From assembly GCF_019633745.1 (NCBI RefSeq), contig NZ_CP037968.1:1680789-1744788 (forward strand): a stretch of 64,000 bases of DNA, in the 5' to 3' direction. The notes beneath the pieces are model-generated. The model made no database searches and was not told the DNA's origin. It saw only the letters and a program-made list of their open reading frames with translations. The number at the start of each line of letters is the position of its first letter. Position 1 is the stretch's first letter. A program made the translations under genes and the position numbers. The stretch comes from Methanofollis formosanus. Its GTDB lineage: Archaea > Halobacteriota > Methanomicrobia > Methanomicrobiales > Methanofollaceae. Shown here piece by piece: positions 8,733-17,697 of this stretch.

Positions 8733-10391
8733 TTATCCGCATGAAATCATAATAATTCCTGAAAACAGATCACGTATAAAATCAAATATTTTTCCGAATA
8801 TTGGTATTCCAGACCGGTCTTCCCCGACATATTCATCACCTCCACTGGCTATCGAGATATTCGAGACCACAACTTCACCCTGCGCCTCATTCCTGATCCC
8901 TGTAGAGACCGAATCGCCGAAGATCACCGTGTCCAGCACACTCACCGTACCGGCGTCCGTGAGAGTTTCGCTGACGCAGACTCCTGCTCCCGGACCCCCC
9001 ATGGTGATTCGCATTCCTTCGATGGTGACCCCTCTTGTTGTTTTCCCGCCCACCGCTCGCTGACCGTCACTTGCGATCAGGAGAGGACAGGAGACGGCAG
9101 TCTCGATCTCCCCGGAGAGCGTGAGGTCACGCCCGAGATAGACATAGACAATATTCGGCGAACCCCCACCCTCGATATTAAGATCAAAGAACGAAGCTTC
9201 GCAGGGGTAGTCTCGATCAAGAGAAGGTTCATAGCCACCGATCTGGATACAGGAGTGGCCATCTCCAGCCGGAGAGAATGCCGTGAAATTCTCAAATCTG
9301 AGGTTCGCAGCATTTCGGATAGAAAGGGCGTGTCGGCCGGCCTCAGTGCTCAAACAATCGACAAACGAGTTGCCGGCGGTATACCCACTATGATGGACGA
9401 TGGCATAATCGTCTTTATATGATCGCACCGCAGAACAATCCTCAAAATGTGCTCCGTCCGTCGACCAGAGGAAATAGCCGCGGTAATTCTCCTCGGCGAT
9501 GCACCTCTTCACAGTGGCCGCATTGTTTATGGTAAACCCGGCACCGAACGTAAGCCCCTTCAACTCAGGAGAGGCCGATTCTGGATAAGAACAATTTTTT
9601 CTGAGCCCATTCTTCACCGCCGTACAGTTCTCCAGGACCACATTTTTCACCGAGACCGCAGGTTCGATATGAAAACCTGATTCCCAGTTATCTTCAGCGT
9701 AGCAGTCCTTCACGATAGTATCTTCAAGATCATTGTGTTCGGCAAGAATGAACCCCGCAGACCAGGGGTGGGAGTTATCATCGGCACCGCACCGTACCGC
9801 CTGACACCGTTCGTACCGTAGACCTCTGACCAGAATCGAGTCTCCCCTCCCATCGACATTGAAACCCGTCCAGCTGAGATCAATGGCAGTGCAGTCTTCA
9901 AAGACCACATCCTCGATGATCCGCCCCTCTGCCCAGACCGTAAACCCCCCATTCATTCTGGGATCCCCGGTCACCGTCACCCATTGAACGGTGACATGAC
10001 TTCCCCGAACCCAGACCGCACCATTTCCGGAGATTGTCAGGTGACGTAGATTGGTGTGATCTTTTGCGACAACCCCGATCCACCCACCCACGAACTCCAG
10101 AGTCGTCGTCTCCTTATCTGAACCCTCCAGACAAAACCCCTCTCTAAGGGTGATCGAATCATCACAATGGTATATCCCGGGTCTGAGAAGCACCTTCTCA
10201 CCTCCTCCCGCCCTATCCAGAGCCTCCTGGATCTCGACCTGATCAGAGACGCCATCACAGAGATAATCTGCCCCCTGACTCTCCGAAGATCCTACAGCAG
10301 CGACCGTAATAACTCCTGCAGACGCTGGTACTCCAGAAATGATCGGGAGGATCAAAACAACAAAGAGCCACGACCCGGTTAACCGGCCCAT
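8733..10391 (-). CDS. Secreted right-handed beta-helix protein, paralogue without CBM modules
   Basis: 552 aa from ATG 10391 (MGRLTGSWLFVVLILPIISGVPASAG, a clear signal peptide). An upstream in-frame ATG at 10505 would overlap the divergent gene and its promoter, so it is rejected. The body is a NosD-like beta-helix closely related to residues 25-455 of the protein at 4927-8217: both share DYLCDGVSDQVEIQEAL, SAGFILAEHNDLED and CYAEDNWESGFHIEPA. Instead of a linker plus carbohydrate-binding modules it has about 100 further beta-helix-like residues and a hydrophobic tail near FGKIFDFIRDLFSGIIM, which could be an amphipathic membrane contact. Probably arose by tandem duplication; a surface role is inferred. 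Confidence 0.84.
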   Translation of the reverse strand: MGRLTGSWLFVVLILPIISGVPASAGVITVAAVGSSESQGADYLCDGVSDQVEIQEALDRAGGGEKVLLRPGIYHCDDSITLREGFCLEGSDKETTTLEFVGGWIGVVAKDHTNLRHLTISGNGAVWVRGSHVTVQWVTVTGDPRMNGGFTVWAEGRIIEDVVFEDCTAIDLSWTGFNVDGRGDSILVRGLRYERCQAVRCGADDNSHPWSAGFILAEHNDLEDTIVKDCYAEDNWESGFHIEPAVSVKNVVLENCTAVKNGLRKNCSYPESASPELKGLTFGAGFTINNAATVKRCIAEENYRGYFLWSTDGAHFEDCSAVRSYKDDYAIVHHSGYTAGNSFVDCLSTEAGRHALSIRNAANLRFENFTAFSPAGDGHSCIQIGGYEPSLDRDYPCEASFFDLNIEGGGSPNIVYVYLGRDLTLSGEIETAVSCPLLIASDGQRAVGGKTTRGVTIEGMRITMGGPGAGVCVSETLTDAGTVSVLDTVIFGDSVSTGIRNEAQGEVVVSNISIASGGDEYVGEDRSGIPIFGKIFDFIRDLFSGIIMISCG

Positions 10392-10413
10392 GCCCCCAAG
10401 AAGGATGTCGCGA

Positions 10414-10455
10414 GATATAAATTCTCTTACTCCCGATGCGCAAAACCTATATATC
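10414..10455. promoter_or_regulatory. Divergent TATA boxes between beta-helix and acetyltransferase genes
   Basis: On the minus strand AATTTATATC (about 10414-10425) lies 27 bases before ATG 10391. On the plus strand CTATATATC (10447-10455) lies about 29 bases before ATG 10480. Both distances match leaderless or nearly leaderless archaeal transcripts. Confidence 0.5.
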
Positions 10456-10479
10456 ACCATAAGCGGATAAGGGCTTACG

Positions 10480-11097
10480 ATGTCCCCTGAAGGTCTTTCG
10501 ACCACCCTGCTCGCCGACCTGAACAGGTACTACTCCCACCACGGCAGAGACATCGTCACCGAAGGGAGAATCGCCATCATCAGAGCGATGACTTTCCACC
10601 TTATATTTTCCAGAGGGTTCAGGGCAATCTTCTGTTACCGTCTGCGTAACCACGCAGAGAAAAAGAAAATCCCTCTTCTCGGCGGCCTGGTCGGCCTCGT
10701 CGATATGCTATTTAACAGTATCGAGATCCATCCTCAGGCCAAGATCGGATCCGGCCTCTTCATCCCGCACCCCCAGTGCATCGTCATCGGGGCCAGGACA
10801 GTCCTTGGTTCCAATATCACCATAAACCAGGGAGTCACGATAGGGGCGTCCCCCGGGAAAGAGATAGACGGACAGACCGAACCGGTGGTTGAGGACAACG
10901 TCCTCCTCGGGGCGGGTGCGAAAATCATCGGCCCGGTCACCATCGGGAAAAATGCCATGATCGGTGCAAACGCCGTCGTGGTCAAAGATGTCCCCGCCTG
11001 GGCAGTCGCTGTCGGCGTGCCTGCAGGAGTCGTCAATAAGGTGGAGATCCCATACCACAAACTCCTCGAACTCACCTCACAGAGACAGATTACCTGA
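10480..11097 (+). CDS. CysE/LbetaH-family O-acetyltransferase
   Basis: 205 aa with an N-terminal helical segment (MSPEGLSTTLLADLNRYY) and a left-handed beta-helix of hexapeptide repeats from about residue 85 (IEIHPQAKIGSGLFIPHPQCIVIGA, NQGVTIGA, VEDNVLLGAGAKIIGPVTIG). This is the serine O-acetyltransferase fold; the catalytic-type His of IPHP is present. In CysE the enzyme acetylates serine for cysteine synthesis. Here, inside a glycosyltransferase region, acetylation of a sugar or lipid-linked glycan is equally plausible. Its 3' end overlaps the convergent DUF2206-like gene by 8 bases. Confidence 0.85.
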   Translation: MSPEGLSTTLLADLNRYYSHHGRDIVTEGRIAIIRAMTFHLIFSRGFRAIFCYRLRNHAEKKKIPLLGGLVGLVDMLFNSIEIHPQAKIGSGLFIPHPQCIVIGARTVLGSNITINQGVTIGASPGKEIDGQTEPVVEDNVLLGAGAKIIGPVTIGKNAMIGANAVVVKDVPAWAVAVGVPAGVVNKVEIPYHKLLELTSQRQIT

Positions 11098-13288
11098 AGA
11101 CTGCCGCGGTCCCCCCATCATAGATCTTCCCTCTCCCCACCACCATCGACTGCAGAGGGAGATGGATCGGAACCCTGACAACCTTCCTGTGTGCGGTCAC
11201 TTTCACCGATTCGTTCCTGAGATTTTCAGATCCAAAAAAGAGGTACGAGCCCTCGGGCACATGGCCCCCTTCAGCAGACATCATCCAGGAATTCGTCGCA
11301 GCAAAACCTCGTACGACCAGCCAGGAAATATCGTCGCCGTACATATATCGGTCCTTGCGTTCGGCATCGCCTGCTGCGGAAACAAGCCAGGACGCACCCA
11401 CAACTTCAGGTTCGGAAAAAACTGGATACTCTCCAAGTTCAGAGAGAGCCAACGATGTCGGCCCATCATTAGCGACTTCGAAAACAAAACCGGTATTGAA
11501 GAGGAAGAAAACTGCAAGAAAAAGAGCGATCAGAGCATGTCCCCATGACGTAGCAACCCCGGGCAAGATCTTTCTGAACGGCATTGCAAGAAGACCCGCG
11601 ATCACCATAAACCCATACACCAGGAAAGGAGCGATGAAAATAAGCGAGATCTGGTAGAGCCTGGAAGTGTTCAGGGCACTCGAAAAATACGGGACAACTA
11701 TTCCCGCCACGCAGAGGCCCAGGAACATGATGGAGAGAGCGAAGTAGTCCTTTGAGAAGCGGGACTTCAGCACGGCAAAGAGCGGCACCGAGATGATTCC
11801 AAGGACGATCAGTCCCTGAGAGACGAATTGAAGGATCTTGTAGAGTTCATGGAGGGGCGTCTCCGTGGGAGAGAGAATAATATGCAGCCCCTGCGACGCA
11901 TCAGAACTGAAAAGTTCTTCATGGAGACTGCTCAGGACACTCTCCACGATCTCGGCAGCGGACGTGAAAGCAGCGGCTTCACTGGCAAAAAGATACCAGA
12001 TGAGGATAAATGCACAATATTGCAGAACAAATGAGACACTGATCAGTCGGAGAGTCTTCCCGGTCAGAACCGGTGAAAAATGAGGCCACCACCCCATCAA
12101 CCGCCTCACCACCCTCCTGATGATGTCGCGCTCGGCAATCAGCAGGACAAGGACCGAAGGAACGAGGGCGGCAAGAAAGAGGTACGTAAGCCCATAGTGT
12201 GAACTCACCAGACCGAAGGCGAAGAGAGCCATCAAGAAGACACGGCGCGGACGGTCGAGTGCCTGGTCCAGGAACACCAGCACAATGAGAACAAGAAATA
12301 GTTCGGCGACCTGCTGGCGTGCCAGCTGGAGCATCTCGGTGAAGAAGACATAGAATGAGACAAAGAAGAACGTTCCAAAAAATGCGTTCAAAGGCGATGT
12401 CTGCTGCCGATACACCACATAAAGCCCGAGAGGAACTAAAGAGAATAAAAGTGGATAAATCAGTTTGAATACCCAGACCGGGGTGATCGCACAGATTCCC
12501 GAGTAGAGGGGGAGAAGGATCACGACCGAGAGCATGGCGTTGACATTGGAGTACAGGGTATGGTTCCAGACCCCGTTTTGAGCAACAAGGTTTCCGAAAT
12601 AGAGTTCTTCATTGATATCCCACCCCCATACATGTCCCGAGATCAGCACGGTGTGGAGGAGGAGGGAGAGCCCGATGGAAAAAATAGCAAGAGGGTAGAG
12701 TTCCTCATCGAAGACCTTTCCCGATCCGATCAGAAGAGGAATACAGGCGATCACAAGCACAATTCCCATCAGAACAAGATTCGTTCCCCATACTTCCTTT
12801 GCATAGACCCCAAGCCCGGTAAGCAGAGGAAGGAGGATGAAGAAGAGATGGGACGGACCGATCGTGAAAGATGTTCCGACAGAAGGTATCTCCTCTCTCC
12901 GTCGGCCAACGACGACCAGTAGAGCCAGAAGAATGATCAGAACCACACTCACCCAGAAATAGAGAGATACGCCTGAGAGCGGGGTGCTGACACCGAAGAC
13001 GGGAAGAACCATATTCATGGCAAACCCGATGATCATCCAGAGGATCAGGCTCAAGCCAACGGTGTACACCAGGGCCCTGACGCCGCCGACATCGTTTATT
13101 CCCATCACATGGAAGAGACACAGTCCCGGAACGATCGTGAGGAGGAAGAACCCGGCGATCTGTCTGAGAAGAGGAATACCCGCACCTGTCCAATCAAGAG
13201 CAACCGAACCCCAGAAGAGGAGGAGCATGGAAAAAGAGACTATAATATACTGTCGCCATGATCTGCGATTCACATCAAGATTCAACAC
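11090..13288 (-). CDS. Large polytopic membrane protein, DUF2206-like
   Basis: 732 aa with about 16-18 hydrophobic segments over residues 15-600, then a soluble C-terminal domain of about 110 aa (from about VANDGPTSLALSEL). N-terminal features such as LRQIAGFFLLTIVPGLCLFH and the length match the DUF2206 group found in archaeal polysaccharide clusters, which resembles GT-C or glycan-export membrane proteins. I assign it to surface glycan assembly by topology and neighbourhood only; no catalytic motif is certain. Its start overlaps the end of the upstream GT4 gene by 14 bases, so the genes are co-transcribed from the glycosyltransferase operon. Confidence 0.75.
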   Translation of the reverse strand: MLNLDVNRRSWRQYIIVSFSMLLLFWGSVALDWTGAGIPLLRQIAGFFLLTIVPGLCLFHVMGINDVGGVRALVYTVGLSLILWMIIGFAMNMVLPVFGVSTPLSGVSLYFWVSVVLIILLALLVVVGRRREEIPSVGTSFTIGPSHLFFILLPLLTGLGVYAKEVWGTNLVLMGIVLVIACIPLLIGSGKVFDEELYPLAIFSIGLSLLLHTVLISGHVWGWDINEELYFGNLVAQNGVWNHTLYSNVNAMLSVVILLPLYSGICAITPVWVFKLIYPLLFSLVPLGLYVVYRQQTSPLNAFFGTFFFVSFYVFFTEMLQLARQQVAELFLVLIVLVFLDQALDRPRRVFLMALFAFGLVSSHYGLTYLFLAALVPSVLVLLIAERDIIRRVVRRLMGWWPHFSPVLTGKTLRLISVSFVLQYCAFILIWYLFASEAAAFTSAAEIVESVLSSLHEELFSSDASQGLHIILSPTETPLHELYKILQFVSQGLIVLGIISVPLFAVLKSRFSKDYFALSIMFLGLCVAGIVVPYFSSALNTSRLYQISLIFIAPFLVYGFMVIAGLLAMPFRKILPGVATSWGHALIALFLAVFFLFNTGFVFEVANDGPTSLALSELGEYPVFSEPEVVGASWLVSAAGDAERKDRYMYGDDISWLVVRGFAATNSWMMSAEGGHVPEGSYLFFGSENLRNESVKVTAHRKVVRVPIHLPLQSMVVGRGKIYDGGTAAVFR

Positions 13289-14369
13289 TTACGTTCTTCC
13301 TCCTGATTGTGCTGCGGTATACCTCCCGCGTCCGCTCGGCAACGACCTCCCATGAGAGTTCTGCCCGCATCTTCCGGTATCCGGCCTCGCCCATTTCAGT
13401 GCATCGTTTCGGATCGATAAGAAGGCCACTCAGCGCCTCTTCGAGTGCTTCAACGTCCCGGGCCCTTACGACACGGCCGGTTTCTCCATCATCCACAACC
13501 TCAGGGATACTCCCGACTGCGGTCACGACCACCGGTTTCCTGAAGGCATACGCTATCGGGACGATGCCGGTCTGGGTACCCTCGATGTAGGGGAGGACCA
13601 CTACCGATGCTCGCATGAAGAACCCCGCGACTTCATCGTCTTTAATGTATCGGTTATGCACCTCACACCAGGCCGGGTCTATGGCCTTTTGATATGGCGA
13701 AAGATCTCCACTTCCGGCGATGACCAGCCTGGCATCGGGTACTCTCCGTACAACACCGGACATCGCATCAAGAAGATAGGATAAGCCTTTATAGTCCTCG
13801 ATCCTCCCGAAAAATAGGACGGTCCCTGTTTCTTCGGCACATCTGGCGTTCTCCCCACAGTCACCGAAGAAGGCATAATCCCCATGCGGGACCACATGAC
13901 ACTTCTCTCCGGCACCGAGAACCTCTTTCGCCCACTGTCCATGGACGATGACGGCATCAGAGCGGTTGATATACGCCCCGTTGCTGATCACCTGATCGAA
14001 TGCCCTGCTCCCCGTGTGGGGCCTGACATCATGGATGGTGGTCACCATCGGGTATTTCCGCAGAAATGGAAAAAAAAGAAGAAACCAGGGGGGAGTGAGT
14101 TGGAAATGGATCACTTCGGGCCTTTCCCGCTGTAGGGCCGCAAGAAAACGAACTGCTCTGGGGAAGAGAGCGGTGTTCACAATGAAATTTCGGAGCGTAT
14201 TTCCGACCGGCAGTTCCTCCACCCTCACCTTCGTCGAGAAGTTCTGCCGCTCGATACCGATCGGAGCGAAGAGCACCGTTTCATCCTCATCAGCAAGGGC
14301 GTTTGCGAGCTGCGAGACATAGTGAACGATTCCCCCGGAGACATTGTCGGTGACCATCAGCACCTTCAT
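13275..14369 (-). CDS. GT4 family glycosyltransferase
   Basis: 364 aa from ATG 14369 (MKVLMVTDNVSGGIVHYVSQL), with GGAGGTGG just upstream and an ATGA overlap with the preceding glycosyltransferase. GT-B fold: N-terminal acceptor domain, then VLFFGRIEDYKGLSYLLDAM opening the nucleotide-sugar domain, and the EX7E-type motif in EGTQTGIVPIAYAFRKPVV followed by GSIPEVVDDGETG. It transfers a sugar from a nucleotide donor on the cytoplasmic face. Donor and acceptor are unknown. It belongs to the four-gene operon 16762 to 11090. Confidence 0.9.
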   Translation of the reverse strand: MKVLMVTDNVSGGIVHYVSQLANALADEDETVLFAPIGIERQNFSTKVRVEELPVGNTLRNFIVNTALFPRAVRFLAALQRERPEVIHFQLTPPWFLLFFPFLRKYPMVTTIHDVRPHTGSRAFDQVISNGAYINRSDAVIVHGQWAKEVLGAGEKCHVVPHGDYAFFGDCGENARCAEETGTVLFFGRIEDYKGLSYLLDAMSGVVRRVPDARLVIAGSGDLSPYQKAIDPAWCEVHNRYIKDDEVAGFFMRASVVVLPYIEGTQTGIVPIAYAFRKPVVVTAVGSIPEVVDDGETGRVVRARDVEALEEALSGLLIDPKRCTEMGEAGYRKMRAELSWEVVAERTREVYRSTIRRKNVSVES

Positions 14370-15481
14370 GTCCGGACCACCTCCTCGAAGGCTCTGATAT
14401 ACTGATCCGCTATACCCGACCATTTGAGATTTTCAAGGGCATAACGACGCGCATTGGTTGCATGGGCGGCGACGCCATTCTCCATATACGCCGCCACGGA
14501 CCGGGCGGCAACAGCGGGTTGTGACAGATCGATGACCAGACCGGCATCCGCCTCCTTCACCAGACCCAGTGTGGGGATGTCAGAGACGATACAGGGGAGA
14601 CCTGATGAGAGGGCTTCAAGAAGAGTAAGCGGTTGCCCCTCATATTTCGAGGTCATCAGATAGAGATCTGCAATGGCATAGAGGGATGGGACATCTTCCC
14701 AGGGGATTCTGCCCGGAAAGATAGCATTTTTCACGCCTTTTTCTGCGGCATATTCCCGAGTTGCGTCGAGGAGAGCGCCATGACCTGCCGCCACCAGCGT
14801 GAGATCGTCGCGCAGGCGTTCAAGTTCCGAGAAGAGATCGACCATCCGGAAGGGATCCTTCTGCGGGATGAAACGTCCAACCGAGAGTACGACCTTCCGG
14901 CCATCAGGAACGCCTAACCGTTCCTTTAAGTCTCCAGGATCAGATGAAGGGGAAAAACGCTCGGTATCGACACCATTTGGGATGTACCTGACCCTCTGAT
15001 CGTCTATGCCCATCCCAGTGATCTCGTTGCAGACGCCACGACTCACTCCAGTAAAGAGAGAACCGCCCGGGAACGCCTGCAGACACCGGCGTTCACAGAG
15101 AGAAGAAAACCTCTTATAGGCCTTGATGTGACGGGCAGTGCCGTCGAGCCAGTGGGTGTATTCTCCATATGATGTGGAGTGTAGCGTCGCAACCGATCGC
15201 TTGAACGGCACCCTGCCGGGAAACATCGGTTGATGCATCCAGATCGCATCATAATCATCTTCCCTGAGCCTTCGGGTAACGGTATACCAGTAATGGAAGA
15301 GGCCACCGATCCCGGTCCGCATGATGAGGGGGCGGTTCCCCAGCCTTATGTCTGGACCAGTTGGCGAGGCCACTGTACATGTAATCCCGCGGTTCTCAAG
15401 TTTTTTCACCACATTGTAGGTGACATTGGCAATCCCTGTTCCATACGGATAATATTCAAAACTGCAGATCAACAGATTCAT
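14366..15481 (-). CDS. GT4 family glycosyltransferase
   Basis: 371 aa starting MNLLICSFEYYPYGTGIANV. GT-B architecture with VVLSVGRFIPQKDPFRMVDLF opening the donor domain and the EX7E signature in EGQPLTLLEALSSGLPCIVSD. Lies 12 bases downstream of the third glycosyltransferase and overlaps the next gene by ATGA, so a single transcript and coordinated synthesis are expected. Role: one step in assembly of a surface glycan; specificity unknown. Confidence 0.9.
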   Translation of the reverse strand: MNLLICSFEYYPYGTGIANVTYNVVKKLENRGITCTVASPTGPDIRLGNRPLIMRTGIGGLFHYWYTVTRRLREDDYDAIWMHQPMFPGRVPFKRSVATLHSTSYGEYTHWLDGTARHIKAYKRFSSLCERRCLQAFPGGSLFTGVSRGVCNEITGMGIDDQRVRYIPNGVDTERFSPSSDPGDLKERLGVPDGRKVVLSVGRFIPQKDPFRMVDLFSELERLRDDLTLVAAGHGALLDATREYAAEKGVKNAIFPGRIPWEDVPSLYAIADLYLMTSKYEGQPLTLLEALSSGLPCIVSDIPTLGLVKEADAGLVIDLSQPAVAARSVAAYMENGVAAHATNARRYALENLKWSGIADQYIRAFEEVVRT

Positions 15482-15493
15482 GATCTCGCTCCT

Positions 15494-16762
15494 TCAACCC
15501 TCTTTCTCAGGAGAACGGGCACTACAGGGGGCGATACCGTCCTGTGTGAGTGCTCCCCTGTCCAGAACCGATCTGACCAGGCTCTCGATCTCATAGTACC
15601 ACCGCCCCCTGATAACGTCCCAGGAAAACCGTTCGTCAACCGATTTTTGTGCCGATGCACCGATTTTTTTGGCGAAGTCCGGGTGCTCGATGAGATACGT
15701 GATCCGATTTACCAGCGCGTCCCGATCTCCCGGACGAACAAGAAATCCATTCATGCCGTCGGTGATGATCTCGCGCGTCCCACCGACGTCAGTCGCCACA
15801 ACGGCACATCCCGCCGCACAGGCCTCGATCACCGAGGTGGGCAGGCCCTCCGAGTACGAGGGGTTGACAAAGACAGTGGTCGACGTGAGGATATCGGGGA
15901 TCTCATCGTGTGAGATGGTGCCGAGGAATGAAACGCCTTTCATCCCCGATGCGATCTCCTCAAGATCGAACCTGTACGGGCCATCGCCTACGATTTTCAA
16001 GGTCACCCCTTCAGGGAGGGAGGGATAGATCGAAAGAAGATCCTGTACCCCCTTCCCGTAAACCAGTCTCCCGATGAAGGTGATATCAACCGAAGGATGG
16101 TGACCGTTGCCTCCGGCCTGTGCGGCCCTGAATGGTGCAAGGTCGATCCCGTTGTGGAGTACCCGCGGGTTTTCAGCGCCGAGGTGGCGGAGGAATTCGG
16201 CAGCTGCAGCCGATACACCAAACGTAGCTGCAGCATCCCTGATGATCATGGAGCCAATGGTGTGGTCATAGAGTTCGGCGAGTGCCAGGGCGACCCTTCC
16301 CTCAAGGTAGGGATGGGATGAACCGTGCTCGAGGTGAACGAGCGGGATCTTCTTGACCTTTGCCACCAACCACCCCAGCAGGGTGATCGAAAAAAACCTG
16401 GTATTCGTGCAGACTGCATGATAGTTCCCCCTCAGGATCCTGATGAAGAGGCGGAGTGTGGCAGGGGAGGGGAGAGGGACCGGGTAGCGTGCCCCGAGCA
16501 GGTTCAGAGAAGGGAAACGCAGAACATGAACTTCACCGTATTTTTCAGTCTGAGGTGCATCGTCGGTATTGCAGGTGACCACATCCACCTGATAGCCCAC
16601 CCTGACGAGATTCTGAGATAACTCATAGGTCACCTTCTCAAGTCCCCCTATCCGGGGTGGAAAACCGCCGGTAAAGATGACGATATGATCTTTTTCGATA
16701 CCTTCCGGTGCCGGATCTCTTGGTATAGGTCCCTGAATAGCCGTCCCCCCGTGTAAAGCCAC
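15494..16762 (-). CDS. GT4 family glycosyltransferase, first gene of the operon
   Basis: Up to 422 aa. The conserved domain begins at IVIFTGGFPPRIGGLEKV (about residue 27), so the first residues may be an overextended start. Motifs: GGLEK glycine loop, DITFIGRLVYGKGVQDLL, and the EX7E motif in EGLPTSVIEACAAGCAVVATD followed by GGTREII. Mannosyl- or glucosyltransferase-like GT-B enzyme. Upstream lies about 900 bases of repeat-rich non-coding DNA. Confidence 0.88.
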   Translation of the reverse strand: MALHGGTAIQGPIPRDPAPEGIEKDHIVIFTGGFPPRIGGLEKVTYELSQNLVRVGYQVDVVTCNTDDAPQTEKYGEVHVLRFPSLNLLGARYPVPLPSPATLRLFIRILRGNYHAVCTNTRFFSITLLGWLVAKVKKIPLVHLEHGSSHPYLEGRVALALAELYDHTIGSMIIRDAAATFGVSAAAAEFLRHLGAENPRVLHNGIDLAPFRAAQAGGNGHHPSVDITFIGRLVYGKGVQDLLSIYPSLPEGVTLKIVGDGPYRFDLEEIASGMKGVSFLGTISHDEIPDILTSTTVFVNPSYSEGLPTSVIEACAAGCAVVATDVGGTREIITDGMNGFLVRPGDRDALVNRITYLIEHPDFAKKIGASAQKSVDERFSWDVIRGRWYYEIESLVRSVLDRGALTQDGIAPCSARSPEKEG

Positions 16763-17004
16763 TCTGACGTAACCAGTACTGCTGGTTCATAGAGGATATT
16801 TTATATAAAGTTTCCTCTCCATCTCAGGAGACCTATGTCCTAATATCCACAATAATACCACATTCGAGAGAATTAGCAATACATTATCCGGGGGGTCATC
16901 CCACACGTATCCAGACATAAAAATCCTCTGGATCGCGGTGCATCTTTCCAGGGATTTGGGACGCATTTCTTCTGCCGGACGGGTATGACCCGAATATCAA
17001 AACC

Positions 17005-17317
17005 TGTAGAATCGGGCATGAACCTCTGGCTCACGCATACGCGATGAAAATTTCTTATCACCGATCCTCTGGGGTGTGGACGGATCTTTGATCCTTCTCA
17101 TCACTCCATGACAAGCGGTGTGAACATTCCATCTTCGCCGCCCCTGGCTTATCTTCGTCGTGGGGGGCCCGGGGGGTCTCCCCCCGGCGAGAGAAAGCAA
17201 GGAAACACTCTTTATCTCTCTGTGGGCGGCATATCGGATCATAACGCCTTCCTTCATGAATCACGCCGGAGGAGCTGCCCCCGGAACCCCAGGGATTACG
17301 CTTGAAGCGGGAAGGCA
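17005..17317 (+). repeat. Dispersed intergenic repeat, copy A (full length)
   Basis: Starts with the family signature TGTAGAATCGGGCATGAA and TCACGCATACGCGATGAAAA, continues with a CCATC/GCCGCCCC module at about 17129-17160 and a GC hairpin (GGGGGGCCCGGGGGG... CCCCCCGG, about 17162-17187). It ends with CGGATCATAACGCCTTCC and a TGCCCCCGGAACCCC module. Lies downstream of comDE and upstream of a glycosyltransferase operon, both on the minus strand. Confidence 0.7.
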
Positions 17318-17398
17318 GAAGAATGGCCGAGAAGAGTCTCGATCCAGATGATGGATCAAACTCTGGATACTTTTGGGATATGCTCATAGTATTTCACT

Positions 17399-17433
17399 TA
17401 TGAAGTGAAAGCACGCTTCAAGCATACCGAACA
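17399..17433 (+). repeat. Dispersed intergenic repeat, isolated head fragment
   Basis: ATGAAGTGAAAGCACGCTTC plus AAGCATACCGA matches only the first module of the family (compare 43752-43782). The rest of the element is absent, so it appears to be a remnant between copies A and B. Confidence 0.55.
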
Positions 17434-17453
17434 TAAATCTCATATCACAACTC

Positions 17454-17610
17454 TGTAATATCGGACACGAACCACCCGCTCAAAGATACGCGATGAAAAT
17501 TTCTCGTCGCGTGCTCTCTCTTTCTCAAGACAAAAGGATTGGTGGAGACCTTGTTCCATCACCGCCCTGCCTATCCTCTTCACGGGGTTCAGGGGGCTTC
17601 GCTGACCAGA
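17454..17610 (+). repeat. Dispersed intergenic repeat, copy B
   Basis: Family head (TGTAATATCGGACACGAACC, GATACGCGATGAAAATTTCT), the TGCTCTCTCTTTCTCAAGA box, then TTGGTGGAGACCTTGTTCCA and a degenerate hairpin module (CACGGGGTTCAGGGGGCTTC). Same orientation as copy A, about 140 bases away. Confidence 0.65.
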
Positions 17611-17697
17611 TCTCTCCAGGGGGGAATTCATAGCCCGGCCCTCCATCCGGAGAGAACAAGTCTGACCCCCACGCCGAGGAGTGAAGGAGGAAGCCCT

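Noticed and set aside
17058-17387. Minus-strand frames of 86-109 codons in repeat copy A
   Set aside because: They cover repeat modules and hairpins, and equivalent frames are not conserved in other copies.
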